Below are positions 63,018 through 64,000 of a stretch of 64,000 nt of DNA, in pieces. Source of the stretch: Curtobacterium sp. MCLR17_036 (lineage in GTDB: Bacteria; Actinomycetota; Actinomycetes; Actinomycetales; Microbacteriaceae). The notes beneath the pieces are model-generated. The model ran no database searches, was not told the DNA's origin, and saw nothing but the letters and a program-made list of their open reading frames with translations. The number at the start of each line of letters is the position of its first letter. Within the stretch, counting starts at the first letter, position 1. A program made the position numbers and the translations under genes. The stretch is from positions 3,286,001 through 3,350,000 of the forward strand of contig NZ_CP126269.1 of NCBI RefSeq assembly GCF_003234445.2. The letters are read 5' to 3'.

Positions 63018-64000
63018 CGGAGAAGCCCTTCGTAGTGACGCTGCTGCAGCTGCGAGTCGATCTGCTTCACGGTCTCGAGGCCGACACCCACGATGATCAG
63101 GATGCTGGCACCGCCGAACGGGAAGTTCTGGTTCGCGCCGAACAGCGCCAGTGCTGCCAGCGGGACGAGCGCGATGAGACCGAGGTAGAGCGAGCCGGGC
63201 AGCGTCACCCGGGTGAGGACGTAGTCGAGGTACTCGGCGGTGGGACGACCGGCACGGATGCCGGGGATGAACCCGCCGTACTTCTTCATGTTGTCGGCGA
63301 CCTCTTCGGGGTTGAAGGTGATCGCCACGTAGAAGTACGTGAACCCGACGATGAGCAGGAAGTACAGGACCATGTAGAACCAGTTGTCACCCGAGGTCAG
63401 GTTGCTCTGGATCCAGGTCACCCACGCGGGCGGCTCCGAGCCGTCCGAGGGCTGGTTGAACTGCGCGACCAGGGCCGGCAGGTACAGCAGCGACGAGGCG
63501 AAGATGACGGGCACGACGCCGGCCATGTTCACCTTGATCGGGATGTAGGTGTTGTTGCCGCCGTACGTCCGCCGCCCGACCATGCGCTTGGCGTACTGCA
63601 CCGGGATGCGCCGCTGCGACTGCTCGACGAAGACGACGGCCATCATGATGGCGAGGCCGACCAGGATGACGAGCAGGAAGAGCTCGAACGACTGCGACTG
63701 CTCGATCGCCCAGAGCGCCGAGGGGAACTGCGCTGCGATGGACGTGAAGATGAGGAGCGACATGCCGTTGCCGATGCCGCGCTCGGTGACGAGCTCGCCC
63801 ATCCACATGATGAGGCCGGTGCCGGCGGTCAGCGTGACGACCATCAGCATGATGGCGTACCAGCTGTCGTTCGAGATGATCGCGGAGCAGGACGACGAGG
63901 CGTTCGTACCGAAGAGGGCGCCGGAGCGGGCGACCGTGATCAGGGTGGTGGACTGCAGCACACCGAGCGCGATGGTGAGGTAGCGCGTGTACTGCGTCAG
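63014..64000 (-). CDS. secY: protein translocase subunit SecY, truncated by window edge
   Basis: Main channel of the Sec translocase. The window shows the C-terminal 328 residues with about eight helices; the N-terminus lies beyond 64000. Recognisable motifs are [39 protein letters not shown] (the large cytoplasmic loop 4/5), and [20 protein letters not shown]. It is upstream of adk and map in one operon with 4-base overlaps. Confidence 0.97.
   Translation of the reverse strand: MTQYTRYLTIALGVLQSTTLITVARSGALFGTNASSSCSAIISNDSWYAIMLMVVTLTAGTGLIMWMGELVTERGIGNGMSLLIFTSIAAQFPSALWAIEQSQSFELFLLVILVGLAIMMAVVFVEQSQRRIPVQYAKRMVGRRTYGGNNTYIPIKVNMAGVVPVIFASSLLYLPALVAQFNQPSDGSEPPAWVTWIQSNLTSGDNWFYMVLYFLLIVGFTYFYVAITFNPEEVADNMKKYGGFIPGIRAGRPTAEYLDYVLTRVTLPGSLYLGLIALVPLAALALFGANQNFPFGGASILIIVGVGLETVKQIDSQLQQRHYEGLLR

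Overview
The window is a dense, very high-GC actinobacterial chromosome segment with short intergenic gaps and many 4-base stop/start overlaps of the ATGA, GTGA and TTGA type. Gene order (rplM-rpsI-glmM; infA-rpmJ-rpsM-rpsK-rpoA-rplQ with truA nearby; tsaE/tsaB/rimI/tsaD), a GuaB3 paralogue, CIRCE control of groES and a class-E-sortase-type LAxTG surface protein suggest a Micrococcales member, most likely a Microbacteriaceae species such as Curtobacterium. The genus is inferred by eye and not proven. No tRNA, rRNA, CRISPR array, prophage or insertion sequence was seen.

Layout. 1-10.4 kb: truncated pcrA/uvrD helicase, glycerophosphodiesterase, DUF817 and Bax-inhibitor membrane proteins, then a minus-strand run of KhtT/KhtU-like antiporter, SURF1, DUF3817 and guaA. 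10.5-16.1 kb: glpD, guaB3, and an overlapping alanine racemase-ddl pair. 16.3-23.8 kb: a branched-chain amino-acid type ABC importer (livF, livG, livM, livH minus; livK plus) with guaB lying between the two arms. 23.9-27.8 kb: rarD, groES with two CIRCE operators, a THUMP-like methyltransferase, a ten-unit 18-bp tandem repeat and a DUF4190 protein. 27.8-39.0 kb: the t6A genes tsaD-rimI-tsaB and tsaE, separated by a plus-strand beta-lactamase-fold hydrolase and an AI-2E-type permease and by three small minus-strand genes, followed upstream by two tandem alanine racemase paralogues, acpS and glmS. 39-43.2 kb: glutathione peroxidase, coaA, glmM, rpsI, rplM.

43.5-49.1 kb is the most unusual block. 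It holds a cell-wall-anchored extracellular nuclease and, upstream on the same strand, a four-gene unit of lower GC: a small secreted Trp-rich cationic peptide precursor, an ABC ATPase with an LSLGM signature, a six-helix permease and a small membrane protein. This looks like a bacteriocin-type peptide with export or self-immunity, and is the best candidate for an undescribed system. 49-57 kb: truA and rplQ, normally close neighbours, are separated by a DrrAB-like drug exporter, a giant BTAD/NB-ARC/TPR regulator and a FUSC-type membrane protein. 57-64 kb: rpoA, rpsK, rpsM, rpmJ, infA, an LCP cell-wall ligase, map, adk and the truncated secY.

Working together, the segment supplies purine nucleotides (guaA, guaB, guaB3), amino sugars (glmS, glmM), D-amino acids and D-Ala dipeptide (three racemases, ddl), wall polymer attachment (LCP), translation and secretion. 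Two chromosome-scale patterns stand out: a dispersed CGGGAGGCCCGG element, mostly in terminator-like hairpins but also inside two coding genes, and many start codons sitting 6-9 bases behind a TANNNT box with no Shine-Dalgarno sequence (leaderless transcripts).
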